Assembly (NCBI GenBank): GCA_003117195.1
Contig: BDSI01000152.1
Span: 69,501-133,500 of the forward strand
DNA: 64,000 bases
From: Eudorina sp. 2006-703-Eu-15
Lineage: Eukaryota > Chlorophyta > Chlorophyceae > Chlamydomonadales > Volvocaceae
Reading direction: 5' to 3'
The notes beneath the pieces are model-generated. The model was not told the origin of the DNA. It ran no database searches and saw only the letters and a list, made by a program, of their open reading frames with translations. Every line of letters begins with the position of its first letter. Positions within the stretch are counted from its first letter, which is position 1. A program made the position numbers and the translations under genes. Of the stretch, positions 24,701-35,122 are shown one piece after another.

Positions 24701-27643
24701 TCCCCCAGGCGCCGCTTCCCGCATGCGACCCAGTCGTACATGACGTCATTGGCCACATCACCCAGGCGAGAGCCGCAATGTAGCGGGCGAGACAGGGAAG
24801 CGGAGGGGATGGTGCGGGGTAGGATGAAGTATGGGTATTTCTGTACGGCACAGCACGGCACTGTACGGCACGGCACGGTACCTCGCAGGGACGTTGTTAA
24901 CTTTTCGCCAGCATCCAGACGGACGGTCGTTCATCTCAGAAGGCGTACCGTCGTGCTCTATTGTACTGCAGGTACGGCGTCGGCGGCATGCTGGCCAGTA
25001 CGGCGCAATCGCCCATACCGAGGTCCCTCACCGTCGTCGGCGGCGGCGGCGGCGGTGGCATGTTTGGGCCCGGCGGCGGCGTGGGTGGCGGCGGTGGCGG
25101 CGGTGTGCCGCTTGGCTGGTTGGGCGGCGGGTGGGGCGGCGGCAGTCGCTTCACCTCCCGCCCCGCCTCCCCACCTGCCCACACCCACGACTTGATGGCT
25201 GCAATCCAGGTGGGGTGGGTGGGGTGGGGGTGGGGGTGGGGTGAGGTGGGCGTGGGTGCGGGTGGGGTGGGGTGGGGGGCGCCTACCTCCACCCCCCTTG
25301 TTCACCTTGCCGTAACTACATCTTAACCCGGGGGGTCCCCGCGACAGGTTACCCAGTACCACCACCGGCACCGGAGGAAAGGCCCGCGTCGTCATCGTCG
25401 GCGAAGATCGAGGGTGTCGTACCGTCTGCCGATCGGACCTTTCCTCTGGCAGCAGCACAGCTTCAATGTGTGCCCACCAATGTCCTTACCAACCCCCACC
25501 CCCAACTTCCTTACCAACCCCAACCCCAATTTCCTATAACCCCCCAACCCCCAACCCCCCCTCCAGAAATTGGAGGCCCTGACGGGTGAGGGCGGCGAGC
25601 TGCGCCCCGCGGTGGAGGCTGAGCTCGGGTCCCTGGGTCTGGAGGGGGGAGCGGCGGCGCTTGAGATGCACCGCCTGGACGACCGACTGATTGAGGGGCT
25701 GAGGGAGGAGGTGGCGCAGCTGAGGGCGCAGGTGGGGGCGGGAGGGTAGGGGGGAGGGGGAAGGGGGGTTGAGGGGAAAAAGGAGGGGGAGGGGGGTTGA
25801 GGGGAAAAGGAGGGGGAGGGGGGATACAGTAAGTTTGTAACCTATTGGGTGGGGTGGTGGGTGGGTGTGTGGGTTGGGGTGGTGGGTGGGTGTGTGGGTT
25901 GGGGTGGAGGGCCGGGGGTGGGTTGGGGTGCGCAACGGTGAGTTGGGAGCGACGTGTCTGCCGGGTGCTAATCCCCCCACCCCGCCCCGCGCCGCCCCCC
26001 CAGGTGGAGCACTTGGAGAGGGACCGGGGGCAGCTGCAGACCCGACTGGAGGAGCTCCAGGGGCGGGGGATGGAAGGGGGGGAGGGGGAGGGGATGGAAG
26101 GGGGGGAAGGGGGGCAGCCGAGGAGGGCCCCGGGGAGGAGGAAGAGGCGGCGGAGGAGGTGGCGGCAGAGGTGGAGGAGGCGTTGGAGGAGGCGTTGGAG
26201 GCGGACCAGGGGGGTGCGGCACTGCTGATTGAGACAGAGACAGAGGTGGGGGACGAGGAGCAGCGGGAGGCGGAGGAGTATCCGGAGGGGCAGGGGGACG
26301 AGGAGGAGGGCGGCGGCGGCGGCGGCGGGAGTGGTGGAGGTGAGGAGCAAGATCGAACGGTCATTGGGGAGGGAGCGGAGGGGGAGGGGGAGGGGGAGGG
26401 GGAAAGGAAGGGGGAGGAGGAGGGGGAGGGGGAAGGGGAGGGGAGGGCCGACTTTGAGTTTCAGCTGCCCTCAGCGGCGGTCGTGGAGTCCGCCACGTCC
26501 GCCTCCCTGGAGTCCGTACTGCCGCGGATGCACGCCGACGTGGCAGCGGCAGCGGCCGCCGGCGGCGCCGAGCCGCCGGCGGAGGAGCTGCCGCGGAGGT
26601 GGACGTCGACGTCGCCCGTACGGCCGTACCGCGTCAGTGCCAGTGGCGGCGCCGTCGACTCGGCGGCGGACGCGGAGGAGCGGCAGCAGTGCAGGTGAGA
26701 CCTGTGGAACGTCCCACTGACCCGTGGGTCACTTAGCGGTACGGGCTGCCGTACAGCAGCTGTTACGGCGCACAGCCCATGCCGATCTGCCGTACATACG
26801 ATTTATAACACCTCGGTCGATGACCGCACTCGCATCATCAACCCCCGAACGTCCTGATGTACAGAAGCTCCGAGAGGTTGCCGTACAGTGATGCGGTTCT
26901 TCGCTCCAATTCCCGGCCCCTTCCCTCGCTGCCCCTCCCCGTCCACCCGCGCACACACTTTTGAACACCAAGCAGCTTGCCCCTGCCCCCCTGCCCCCCT
27001 GCCCCGCCCTGCCCCGCCCCCTCACCCTCCCCCGGGTCCCTCCCACCCACCTCATCCCCCCTATCAGGGACCTGCTCGTAGACATCCTGGGGCAGCCCCC
27101 CACCCCACCCACTGCACCGCCCCCGCTGAACAGCCCTGCCGCCCCCGGCAGCGGCGGCGGCGGCGGGGCGCTGCCGTACGACCAGCCTGACGCCGGCGAA
27201 GCCGGCGACATGTACGACGGCCACGACGTGTACAAGGATGCGATGACGATGACGTCGCCCTCCTTCCAGTCCGCCGCCAACGCTGCCGCCGCCGTCGAGC
27301 TAGGTGAATCATCGCCGCTGTCGCCGCCGCCGCCGCCGCCGGCATGGCCCGCAGCGGCGGCCAGCCGGCTGTCACGCCGTACGGCAGCTACGCGTGGTCT
27401 GGTGCCGTACCTGGATCACGTGGCGGCAACTGCCGCGACGGCGGCTTCGGTGACGGGTATCGGCCAGGGCGCGGTGGCGGGGGCGGCGGCCGCCGGTGTG
27501 GAGCAGTCCTCGGCGGCGGCGAAGGCGGCGTACTACAGCGGCTACAGCGCCGGTGTCGCCGCCGGTACGACAACGGCCGCCGCCATCGACCTGCCGCGCG
27601 TCGCGTCGCTCGCCAACATGCTGATCGAGACGGAGGAGGCGGA

Positions 27644-27680
<37 letters not shown>

Positions 27681-29233
27681 GGGGGCAGCGCTGGTGGGGA
27701 TGACGTCAACGGGGGCAGCTCTGTTGATGTCCTGTCGGCGGCGGAGCCGCCGCCGGCGGCGCCGGCGTCGGCGGCGGCCGCGACCGTCCGGCCGAGTGGC
27801 GGCGGCGGCGCGGCTCGCTCGCCCAGTGCCGCCGCGCAGAAGCAGCACCAAGCCGCCGCACTGGCGGTGTCACTGGCGGCGGCGTCGGGCGTTATGCGTG
27901 CCGCCGCCGGCAGCGTCCTGCCGCCGCTGACGGCGGCGGCGGTCGCGGAGAACCTGGCGTCCGCCGCCGTACAGGCGGCGGAGGACTGCCGTACGAGCAC
28001 CGGCGCCGCGGCCGTCATCCCGGCCGCCGCTTCCCCGCCGAGATGCTCGGCCTTCCTCCGAACAGTAGGGGCCGGCGAGGCGGCGGCGACCCTGGCAGAG
28101 GCCGCGGGGCCGACGACGCCGGCGTTACGGGTCCCACAGGGCCCTTCTGTCAGCGCCGGCGGAGCCACCCCGCCCGAAGGCGGCGGCGGCGGCGCCGACG
28201 CCAGGGCCGGGGCAGAGGTGGCGGCGGCGGCGGTGGCCGGGGCCATCGCCCGCCCGTCCGCGCCCCTGGGCCAGGGAGGGCAGCTGCTGTTCGGTGCCTT
28301 CACGGGTCAACGGCGGTCGGCGGAGGGGCCGCTCCGGGGGGCACCGGCGGCTGAGGTGGTGGCCGCCTCCGCCGCTGCCTCCCGCCAGCCGGCTGAGGCG
28401 CTGCGACTGCACCACCTAGCGATTGCGGAGCTGGTGGTCAGTGGGGGGGAAGGGAGGGGGGACAGGGGCGATGGGGGGGAGGGAGGGGGAGAAGGGGGAC
28501 ACGGAGGAGGGGGGCAGAAGGGCGAGAACCGGCGGGGAGGGGTGGAAGGGGGGCCGAGGGCGGGGCCGCGGGCAGCTGGTCGGGAGGGGGATGCGAGGGG
28601 CTGTACGGCAAATTATCCTCCCGACTAGAGTACCCTAGAGTATTCGGCATGTAGTTTGCGCCCTATGGATATGTCGTACAACACAGTCGATGGGTGTTCG
28701 CGGGAGCGGATGCGGCATCAGGTCGGCAGCGGTGGTGAGCTCCCTGACCCCCTCCCTCCCTACCCCTCCCTACCCCTCCCTACCCCTCCCTACCCCTCCC
28801 TACCCCTCCCTACCCTCCCTACCCCTCCCTACCCCTCCCTACCCCTCCCTACCCCTCCCTACCCCTCCCTACCCCTCCCTACCCCTCCCTACCCCTCTGG
28901 CAGCAGCAGCGCCGCAATATGCACACGTCCACCAATGTCCAATATCCCTCCCTCCCGTGCCGCGTTGTTCTGTCGTACCCCGCGTAAGGCCCAACTGGGC
29001 GAGGCCGAGGCCGAGCTGGCCGCCGCCCGCCGCGCCCTGGACTCCAGGGAGGCCGCCCTCCGCGAGTCGCGTACGGCACTGCGGGCCCTCGCGGCGGAGT
29101 CCACCCGGCGAGTGGCGGCGCTGCAGGGCTCCCTGGCGGAGGCGCTGGGGCAGGTCAACGTGCTCACTGAGCAGGTGTGTGCCTGGAAATGCAACCCGCC
29201 CGCCCGCCCGCCCGCCCGATTCCAGGGGTGGGG

Positions 29234-29324
<91 letters not shown>

Positions 29325-32300
29325 GTTACATATCTGCCGGGCCGACGCTGGCCGGGGGCGCTAACCCGCCCCATACGGGAGACCGCCGAAGCACTCTCCC
29401 CCGGATTCGGGGGAGAGGGGCGTAAGGGGCCTCTGTCCCCTCGCTCTCAACCAAGGGCGCGCGCCCGATCCCCGAGGATCGGTGACAGCTGTGCCCCCTC
29501 AAGGGAGTGGGCGAAGGCCCATCCCGGGCGGTCTGCGCCTCGCAGTCCGCTGTTCAACCTCCTTGCAACACCTAGGGCGCGTTCCTCAGCAATTCGGAGG
29601 CGCGCCCCTGCCCGGTGCGGTAAAACTAGCCTGGTCCCGCGTCCCAACCTAATCGTACTAGCTAAGGTTGCACCCTCCGGCAGGCCTGCCTGCCCAGCTG
29701 AGCCAGAGCGAGGCGGCTCGCACGCGTCAGGCCTTGCTGGGTCCGGGTACGCAGTCGGGCGCTCCATGATGGGGCTATGGTTTGCACAAGGCAGCACATC
29801 ACCACGTAAGCATCCCTGTCGTACACCCCTTCCCGTCGCGAGCGGCCCTCGCCTACAAGTCCCGCTGCCAACTCCCACTGGTCTGGCCCGACCCTCCTCG
29901 GGCATCCACGGATCCCCATCGTGCCCGGGAGTGGGCTTCCCTAGTCCCAATCCCTACACCCTAGCGTCTCGCGCTGCTATCTATCCATCACGAGTCTACG
30001 TCTACTGGCTGCACGCAGCGGATCCGGCCGTCCACCACCGATAGGATTGGGTGGTCCGGTCCCACCCCTTCCCATCCCCGTCTCGGTCGGCCTAGATCTG
30101 CAAAGCTGGCCACCCGCTGCCAGAACTCCAACACTTAGCTACATCTACCGGCGACGGGGCAGCCGGCGCCCCCGGCACGGGTTGTGCGCCCCCGTTGCGG
30201 GTCGCTGCACGTAGCCCAACCCTCGCCCGCTCCATGGCCGTCAGCGCCGCTAGGGCAATGATATGTTAAGGCAGGCAGCACAGGAGTGCGTGACATGCGA
30301 GGGACTCAGTGGCGCCCAATAGTTTGCCCGTATGCGTGTATAATATACCCATTGCCCGACCCATCTAATAAATAAAAGGCTGCGGTGTAGGAAGAACGCT
30401 GTCGATTTGGCGCGCTGTTGGTGTCGCGGTGTCGCGGAAGACTACCAGCTGCCTTGGCCACGCAGACTCACACCACAATGCCGTGCGTGCGTGCGATCCT
30501 CGCGTTGTTATCGCAATGTACCCACCTGCAAGCGTTCCGCAGCGCGTGTGTGTGTATGACGTTGAGAGGAGTGGGGGAGGGGGAAGCGGTGGGGGGCAAA
30601 AGGGGGGGCGCGGGGTCGGGCTTCCCGCCATCGGCGGTTATCGGTTATCGGTTGGGTGCTCTTTTGCATTGTTGTGTGAGTCTGCGTGGCCCCCACGGCA
30701 GCCGACCCGCACCCGCTGGTAGCCTTCCGCGATGCCGCGACACCGACAGAGCCCGGCAAATCGACAGCGCTCTCCAGACGCCGACGCAGCCTTTCATTTA
30801 CCGTATGGTTCGGGCAATGGATATATTATATCCGCATACGGGCACCCATTTGGGCGCTGACCGGCCCCTCGCATGTCACGCACTCCTGTTCTGCCTCCCC
30901 GCCTGAGGAAACACATCCTCGCGGCGCGGCAGCCGAACGCTGCCTCAGCCACCGACGAGAGCACACTCTCTGCTGCCGTACACGCAGGTTTCGGAGCATC
31001 TGGCCCGGGAGCGTGCTGCTCTTCGCGCCCGGGCTGAGCTGGAGGGGCGGCTGGCGGCGGTGATGGGGTCCATAAATGCCGGTACCGGTACCGGTACCGG
31101 TACCGGCGGCGGCGGCGGCGGAGGAGGAGGAGGAGGTGGTGGCGCAGGTGGTGGCGGGGCCTTCCAGCGCAGCGCCGAGGAGGTGCAGGTGAGGCGGGGG
31201 GGGGGGGCCTGATGCCGTTGGGCGGAGGGGCCACGGGGCCTCCTTCGACCTCCCCAGGGAGGAGCCCCTCCAGGGGGGGCCGGGGTGGAGGGGGCACCTC
31301 AGGGAGAGGAAGAGGACGAGAATAGCGAATAGGGTATAGGGCCTTCATGAACAGACCCACGGACTCACCCCCCGAGCGTCCACCGCCGCTCTCCCCCCCC
31401 GGCCCCGAAACCCGCTCCCACCGGGCCCCGGCCCGGCCCCCAGGCGGGTGTCCGGGTGGTGGTTCCCTCCCTGGAGGTGGACGAGCGGCGGCTGCTGGAC
31501 GAGCAACTGGCCCAGCGGGACGCGCAGGTGGTGGCGCTGCGGGGCCAGGTGGCGGCGGCGGCGCGGAGGGAGGCGGAGGCGGCGGAGCTGGCGGCGGAGC
31601 TGGCTGTACGGGAGGCGCAGGTACGGCAGCGTGGGTGTGGCGGTGAGACTGTGGGATGCATGATGCACCCTGCCCGAGTGCCCATGCCTCGAGACGCGGC
31701 GGGTAGGCCCTACCGGCCGAGCCGGGATCTTTGCGTTGCCTCCCTCCCTGGAGGCTGGAGCCAAGTACGGCGATCTCGGATCTCACCGCTAATGGTTCCG
31801 GCGTCGCCTGCCGCCACCTGCCACCCGCCGCCTGCCTCCTCCATATTTGTCGTTCAAGACAACCGAAACCGCAAAAGAGCACCCAACCCATAACCGATAA
31901 CCGCCTGCCGCCCTCCCAACCCCCACCCCACCACACCGTTACGGCTCCCCACCCGCGCCCGCCTCCTGCCTCCTCTCCTGCAACTGCCGACCTTCTCATG
32001 CCCTTCCCCCCCCCTCCTACACCGTTATCGTCGACGGAAACCTACGGCGCTGTACCGAACCCCGACCGGACCTTTGCTCTCCGGTCTCTCCGGCAGCAGC
32101 GCATTAATGCCGATACCCGCCTCGGCCCCTCTCCCCCCATTTTCTACCATTTTCCTGTACACCCCCACCCCATCCCCCCAACACACACCCCAGGTGCAGT
32201 CCCTCAATACGGCCCTGGGTCGCGCAGCCCTGATGCTGAGCGGGGCCGGAGGCGGAGGCGGAGGCGGGGGAGGGGTCGACAGCGACATCTCCGCCGGCAC

Positions 32301-34700
32301 CCCCCAGCAGCAGCGGCAGCCGCCGCAGCCGCCGCCGCCGCCGAGTCTGCGGCCCGGGGCTCCAGGAGGGGTCCGACCCCGCCGCGCTTCCTTCAGCGAC
32401 GCCGGAGCAGGTCTCGCCCTGGCCCGACCCGTACTGCCCCTGGGCTCGTACGAGCTGCCGCCCATGCCGCCGCCGCCGCGCCGCCAGGCCTCACCCGGCC
32501 GGACCGGCGGCGGCGGCAGCGACGGCAGCGGCGGCGGCGGCAGCAGCGGAGGCGGATCCGTGGAGGACGGCGCGTCCGGCGGCGGCAGGCGCCGCGTTGA
32601 CGGCGGCGGCGGCCTGGAGTCGTACAACTCCGGCAGTGGCGGCATGCCGGCGACGCCGCCGGCGAGTCCCAGCACTTCGCCGCTGCAGCTCAGCCGCTCA
32701 CCCAGTGCCGCAGTGGCGGCGGCGGCGGCGGCGGCACAGCAGGGCGCCAACCTAACTGGGCTGGCAGACATCGTACGGCATCGGCGCTCCCACACACTGG
32801 CCGGCCCCCATCCCACGGAGGTCTCCCTGGACTTGCCGGGCGGCCCCCGCCAGCTGTACGACATGATGCTGGCGGCGGCGGGGCAGTCCCTGGCGGCGGG
32901 CGGCGCCGGCAGCGGCGGCTTTCCGGGCAGCGAATCCGAGGCGGAGCCGGAGGCGCGGGAGGCGGCGGCGGCGGCGCGGGCCGCGGCGGCGGCGGCGGCG
33001 GCGGGCCTGGTGGACCCGGCGGCGGCGGAGGCGCTGCGGCTGCGGCTGCTTCTGGAGTCTTCCAGTCGGGAGGTGTGGGCGCTAAGGAATCGGCTGGCGG
33101 CGGCGGAGGCCGAGGCGGCGGCGCAGCGGGAGGCGCAGGTACGGCAGCGGTCGGTGCGGTGGGCGTCTGGTGGGGGTGGGGGTGTGTGGTCGTGATGGTG
33201 ACGTACGGACAACGACGGGGGTGTCGTGCAGCGCGTCGGTTAACAAGTCACGTAGGGCCGTGCGGGAGAGGGTGGGGGTTGCGGCTTGTCGTGAAGGCGG
33301 CCGAAGTCCGTACGCGTTGTGTGATGAGCTGTGGAGGGAGGGGGAGAGCGAGGGCGCTGGGTGGAGCCCCCGGGCCGTGTAGGCGGCGACGAGGTGGAGG
33401 TGGTGTGGTGTGGTGTGGGGTGAGGTGCATGGCGGCCTTGGAGAGGACAGAGAGGCCTTGTACCTCCTCTGTCCTCTCCAAGGCCGCCATGCAAGGCCGC
33501 CATGCAAGGCCGCCATGCAAGGGCCAGGAGGCAGGGTTGGCGCAGCCCGGCCGGCATCGACGGGCATTGCCCGGGGGGGGGGGTATGGGCTGGGGGATTA
33601 GTAGCGGGTTGTCAACAGGCAGCGGTGCGGGTTTGGGGGCCCCGCATCGGGGGCTGGTGCGCGGCTCCGGGTGGGGGTATGTCTGTGTCGGGAGGCGGCC
33701 TGGGGCCTCGGCACCCGTTCCCGGGTGGGGGTGGGGGCTGGGAGGGGGTCCCGCTACTCTGGGGCTGCGGGCACGGGGCAAGTGGCCTCGCGACTGGGCC
33801 CCCCCCCCTCTTATGGGATACTCAACAGACCACCCAGGCTGAGAGCCCCCCTCTTGACGACCAGCTCCGCCGCACCGGATACGGACGGGCCCCTGAGGGG
33901 TATGTCTACCAATGTCCTGTACCCCCCCCCAGGGGATGCCCCTCAACACATCCTGAGTGGCCACCCAGGCATGACGCGGCCCCCCTCCGCCCCGGCGTAA
34001 GGGGATCCCTCGTCAGGTGGTTGTTCACCGGACCTTTGCTTTGGCAGCAGCAGAGCAGTTTGAAAATGTCTACCAATTTCCTATTTCCCCCCCCCCCCCC
34101 CCGCCGCTGCCGCAGGTGGCGGGACTGAGCGGCGCCCTGGACCAGCACGGCCAGCTGGTGTCGCGACTGCGGGCGGAGCTGCACCGACTGACGCTCCGGA
34201 ACCAGGGCGGGCCGCTGCTGGAGCGCCTCAGCCGCACGGAGAGGGACCTGGAGGCGGTCGAGGAGCCGCCGCCCGGCCCCGCGACCCAGATGGGCGGCCG
34301 GGTCGAGGGGGGGGTCGGGACCCGGACCGCAACTGCAGAGGGGCGGACGGAGGGGAGGGGTGCTGCGGGAGGGGGGGGGGAGATCACGGAGGGTGGTGGT
34401 GGTGGTGGGGGTGGTGGTGGTGGTGGTGGTGGGGGTGGGGGTGGTGGCGGCGAGGAAGGTGTGCGGAGCGGTGGTGGGGAAGCGGCGGCGGCGCCGGCCT
34501 CGGCGGAGGCGGTAGCTTCGGCGGCGGCCCGGCGGCTGCTGGCGGAGGCGGCGACCCACATCGCCGACCTGCAGCAGCAGCTGTCGGTGGAGGGCACGCT
34601 GCGCGACCGGGCGGAGCACGAGCTGCACGAGATGAAGCAGCTGTTTGACTCGTACGTGCAGAGCACGGTCGCGCAGGTTCAGAGCATGAGTGGCCCGTAA
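21721..34700 (+). CDS. Giant coiled-coil / low-complexity protein, unknown (5' end uncertain)
   Basis: Exons that join in phase: 21721-21895, 22364-22576, 22686-22927, 23362-23941, 24282-24765 (tentative GC donor), 24972-25209, 25567-25731, 26004-26694, 27068-28436, 28989-29174, 30988-31188, 31444-31620, 32194-33138, 34116-34700 (TAA). About 2,080 codons. Helical coiled-coil segments (FEVRRMTYERDLLRHQL; VEHLERDRGQLQTRLEEL; AQLGEAEAELAAARRAL; HIADLQQQLSVEGTLRDR) alternate with Ala/Gly/Pro/Ser-rich linkers. Most coiled-coil exons are symmetric phase 0-0, beginning after CAG with Val and ending in Gln, as if made by exon duplication. Exon 26004-26694 starts in the coiled-coil frame, but a different frame carries the acidic region and the downstream splice, with no GT between, so one base seems lost or gained in the G-runs near 26060-26120. 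No motor, kinase or enzyme domain is seen. A scaffold or cytoskeletal/centriolar role is only a guess. Upstream exons probably exist. Confidence 0.6.
21938..22167. repeat. (GA)n and (TCTG)n microsatellites
   Basis: GAGAGAGAGCGCGATA units at about 21938-21992 and a (TCTG)n run at 22141-22167, both in the intron 21896-22363 of the large coiled-coil gene. Confidence 0.8.
25431..25500 (+). repeat. Intron 3'-end module, diverged copy
   Basis: Contains CGGACCTTTCCTCTGGCAGC, then a diverged CCACCAATGTCCTTACC core, 66 bp before the acceptor at 25566. It matches the order seen in the better copies at 34024-34090 and 32068-32170. Confidence 0.55.
28751..28896. repeat. Decamer tandem array TACCCCTCCC
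   Basis: About 14 copies of TACCCCTCCC (one 9-bp copy) in the intron 28437-28988. The complementary strand is a regular GGGAGGGGTA array with quadruplex potential; the RNA sense is C-rich. Confidence 0.9.
29237..29323. repeat. (TG)n microsatellite, about 86 bp
   Basis: An uninterrupted GT/TG run at the start of the intron 29175-30987 of the large coiled-coil gene. Confidence 0.95.
29381..29438 (-). repeat. Hairpin, copy 2 of a dispersed palindromic repeat
   Basis: Stem CTCTCCCCCG (29394-29403) with CGGGGGAGAG (29408-29417), loop GATT. The reverse complement aligns with 18927-18982 (shared GACAG-GGC-CCT, the TCCCCCG stem and GCTT-GGC-GTC). It marks the left edge of the unclassified insertion that follows. 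Confidence 0.7.
29439..30269. other. Unclassified insertion-like segment in an intron
   Basis: About 830 bp inside the intron 29175-30987. It is less GC-skewed than the surrounding intron and has no G- or C-tract asymmetry. The left edge is a dispersed hairpin and the right edge a foldback element. No open frame resembles a transposase, reverse transcriptase or integrase. It may be a fragment of a non-autonomous mobile element. Confidence 0.4.
30270..30897. mobile_element. Foldback/MITE-like element with long inverted arms
   Basis: Left arm 30270-30481, right arm 30666-30897, about 75-80% complementary by eye, loop about 184 bp. Outer ends read GGCAGGCAGCACAGGAGTGC and the complement of GGCAGAACAGGAGTGC; inner ends are GGCCACGCAGACTCACAC and its complement. 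It has no coding capacity. The loop contains a CGGTTATCGGTTATCGGTT motif also found at 31860-31905 (inverted) and about 48728. A further copy of the terminus is at 62655-62673. It lies immediately before the exon at 30988. Confidence 0.75.
32068..32170 (+). repeat. Intron 3'-end module copy
   Basis: CGGACCTTTGCTCTCCGG...GGCAGCAGCGCA followed by TTTTCTACCATTTTCCTGTA and a C-rich tract; the acceptor is at 32193. Confidence 0.6.
33426..33520 (+). repeat. Near-perfect 29-bp hairpin plus tandem 13-mers
   Basis: The left arm 33426-33455 (TGCATGGCGGCCTTGGAGAG...) pairs with 33463-33493, one bulge, loop of about 7 nt. The right-arm end AAGGCCGCCATGC is then repeated three more times to 33520. It lies in the intron 33139-34115. 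The length and perfection resemble a small-RNA precursor, but this is inference. Confidence 0.7.
34024..34090 (+). repeat. Intron 3'-end module, best copy
   Basis: CCGGACCTTTGCTTTGGCAG, CAGCAGAGCAGTTTGAAA, ATGTCTACCAATTTCCTATT, then a C-run, ending 25 bp before the acceptor at 34115. A second, shorter copy lies upstream at 33901-33932. Confidence 0.75.
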
Positions 34701-34949
34701 ACGTGGAGGCCATTGATAAAGGTCCACCGAGTCGCAGTAGCACTGAATTTTGGTTGAACATGCAAAATGATATAAATTGCACACTAACAACGGCTGGCGT
34801 TCAAAAGTTTCGCAAGAAGCGTTCTTGATACGGACCATGTTGTGAAACAGGTTCTGACATACTACAACCGTCGTGGGATTACTGGTATACGAATGCGGTC
34901 CAATGTCCTTGTAGCATCTGTTCGATACACACGGTTGTATCGACACAGT

Positions 34950-34954
34950 TGTAA
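34950..34954 (+). terminator. TGTAA polyadenylation signal
   Basis: TGTAA is 250 bp after the stop at 34698-34700, before the start of the NAD kinase gene. Confidence 0.5.
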
Positions 34955-35122
34955 TCTCATTGAATTGAAATAACCGGAAAGGGTCGGATGACCCTTATCA
35001 ATCGAAAGGTTACACCGCCTGAGGCCCTTTCAGTGTCGTCATGCGTACTTTTTGTTCCGCACATCGCCACACGTCTGGAAAACCAGTTTCTGCTGCATAA
35101 AATGCTGTAACAACGCTGCAAA

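Noticed and set aside
28889..29374. Thr-His repeat protein on the minus strand
   Set aside because: Translation of the (TG)n microsatellite.
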